From Rhabditoides inermis (taxonomy: Eukaryota > Nematoda > Chromadorea > Rhabditida > Rhabditidae): a stretch of 64,000 nucleotides of DNA. This document shows, piece by piece, positions 63,947 through 64,000 of the stretch (positions within the stretch are counted from its first letter, which is position 1; each line of letters starts with the position of its first letter). The notes beneath the pieces were generated by a model. It was not told where the DNA came from. It ran no database searches and saw only the letters and a list, made by a program, of their open reading frames with translations. The stretch spans positions 124,001 to 188,000 of the forward strand of contig CAWZYM010000276.1 in assembly GCA_963966185.1 (NCBI GenBank), given 5' to 3'. The translations under genes and the position numbers were made by a program.

Positions 63947-64000
63947 AGTGATAACGTGGTAAATCGCTCGACATTTCGGAGTAGTCAAAACCTTGCGATT
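63947..64000. repeat. Second satellite, higher-order copy 3 (start only)
   Basis: The first 54 bases of a third 560-bp copy match the start of copy 2 at 63,387. The window end cuts it off. Confidence 0.9.

Larger units (their letters stand above)
62827..64000. repeat. Second satellite, about 170-bp monomer in a 560-bp higher-order repeat
   Basis: The landmark gtgataacgtggt (or gtgataaagtggt) recurs with unit starts at 62,827, 62,996, 63,163, 63,332, 63,387, 63,556, 63,723, 63,892 and 63,947. The spacings are 169, 167, 169, 55, 169, 167, 169 and 55 bp, so the higher-order period is 560 bp. Monomers include cgctcgacacttcgg, ccttgcgatttcgtagcgac and cagctgatc. There is no similarity to the 30-bp monomer. 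Short minus-strand open frames in this stretch repeat with the satellite and are not treated as genes. The array runs off the window. I do not recognise the family. Confidence 0.95.

Noticed and set aside
62473..63988. Short minus-strand proteins (67-157 residues) in the second satellite
   Set aside because: They recur with the 560-bp period and have no recognisable domain, so they are repeat shadows.
62827..64000. A CENP-B box in the second satellite
   Set aside because: The closest stretch, ttcggagtagtcaaa, has TTCG, the central A and one C of the known motif, but lacks the CGGG end.
1..64000. Telomeric repeats, rRNA, tRNA, promoters or terminators
   Set aside because: Nothing outside the two satellites is present, and neither monomer resembles a known telomere motif or RNA gene.

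Overview
The window is satellite DNA from end to end. I find no gene, RNA gene, mobile element or CRISPR array that the sequence supports. The organism cannot be named from it. Tens of kilobases of tandem monomers in higher-order repeats, next to a second satellite with a roughly 170-bp monomer, point to eukaryotic heterochromatin (centromeric, pericentromeric or subtelomeric). That placement is inference.

Layout. (1) Positions 1-27,142 are direct-orientation copies of a 30-bp monomer. Its phase is broken by eleven copies of an odd 44-bp unit, two 24-bp units and one 2-bp deletion at the right edge. (2) Positions 27,143-61,164 hold the same monomer in the same orientation, in uninterrupted 30-bp phase for about 34 kb (about 1,134 monomers). 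This part is built of large duplicated blocks, including a 6.9-kb block repeated 9,960 bp away and tandem duplications of 3,180 bp and about 3.6 kb. (3) At 61,164/61,165 the array flips. Positions 61,165-62,826 carry the monomer in reverse orientation (about 55 copies, more diverged). A 291-bp inverted repeat that shares private mutations flanks the flip. (4) At 62,826/62,827 the 30-bp satellite stops abruptly. An unrelated satellite follows to the window end, in a 560-bp higher-order repeat made of 169 + 167 + 169 + 55 bp units.

The 30-bp monomer has a conserved core (aaaccgtcaggttct), a variable stretch at positions 16-21 (gttggc is commonest), conserved aga at 22-24, a variable dinucleotide at 25-26 and mostly tctc at 27-30. 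About two dozen recurrent variants differ mainly in the two variable stretches, and their order defines the higher-order repeats. Because 30 is divisible by 3 and the commonest monomer has no stop trinucleotide on the + strand, long open frames appear on both strands. They follow from the repeat and I do not annotate them as genes. Nothing here shows genes working together. What can be read is the history of the array: local tandem duplication, copying of blocks over several kilobases, an inverted duplication near the right edge, and a sharp boundary with a second satellite.
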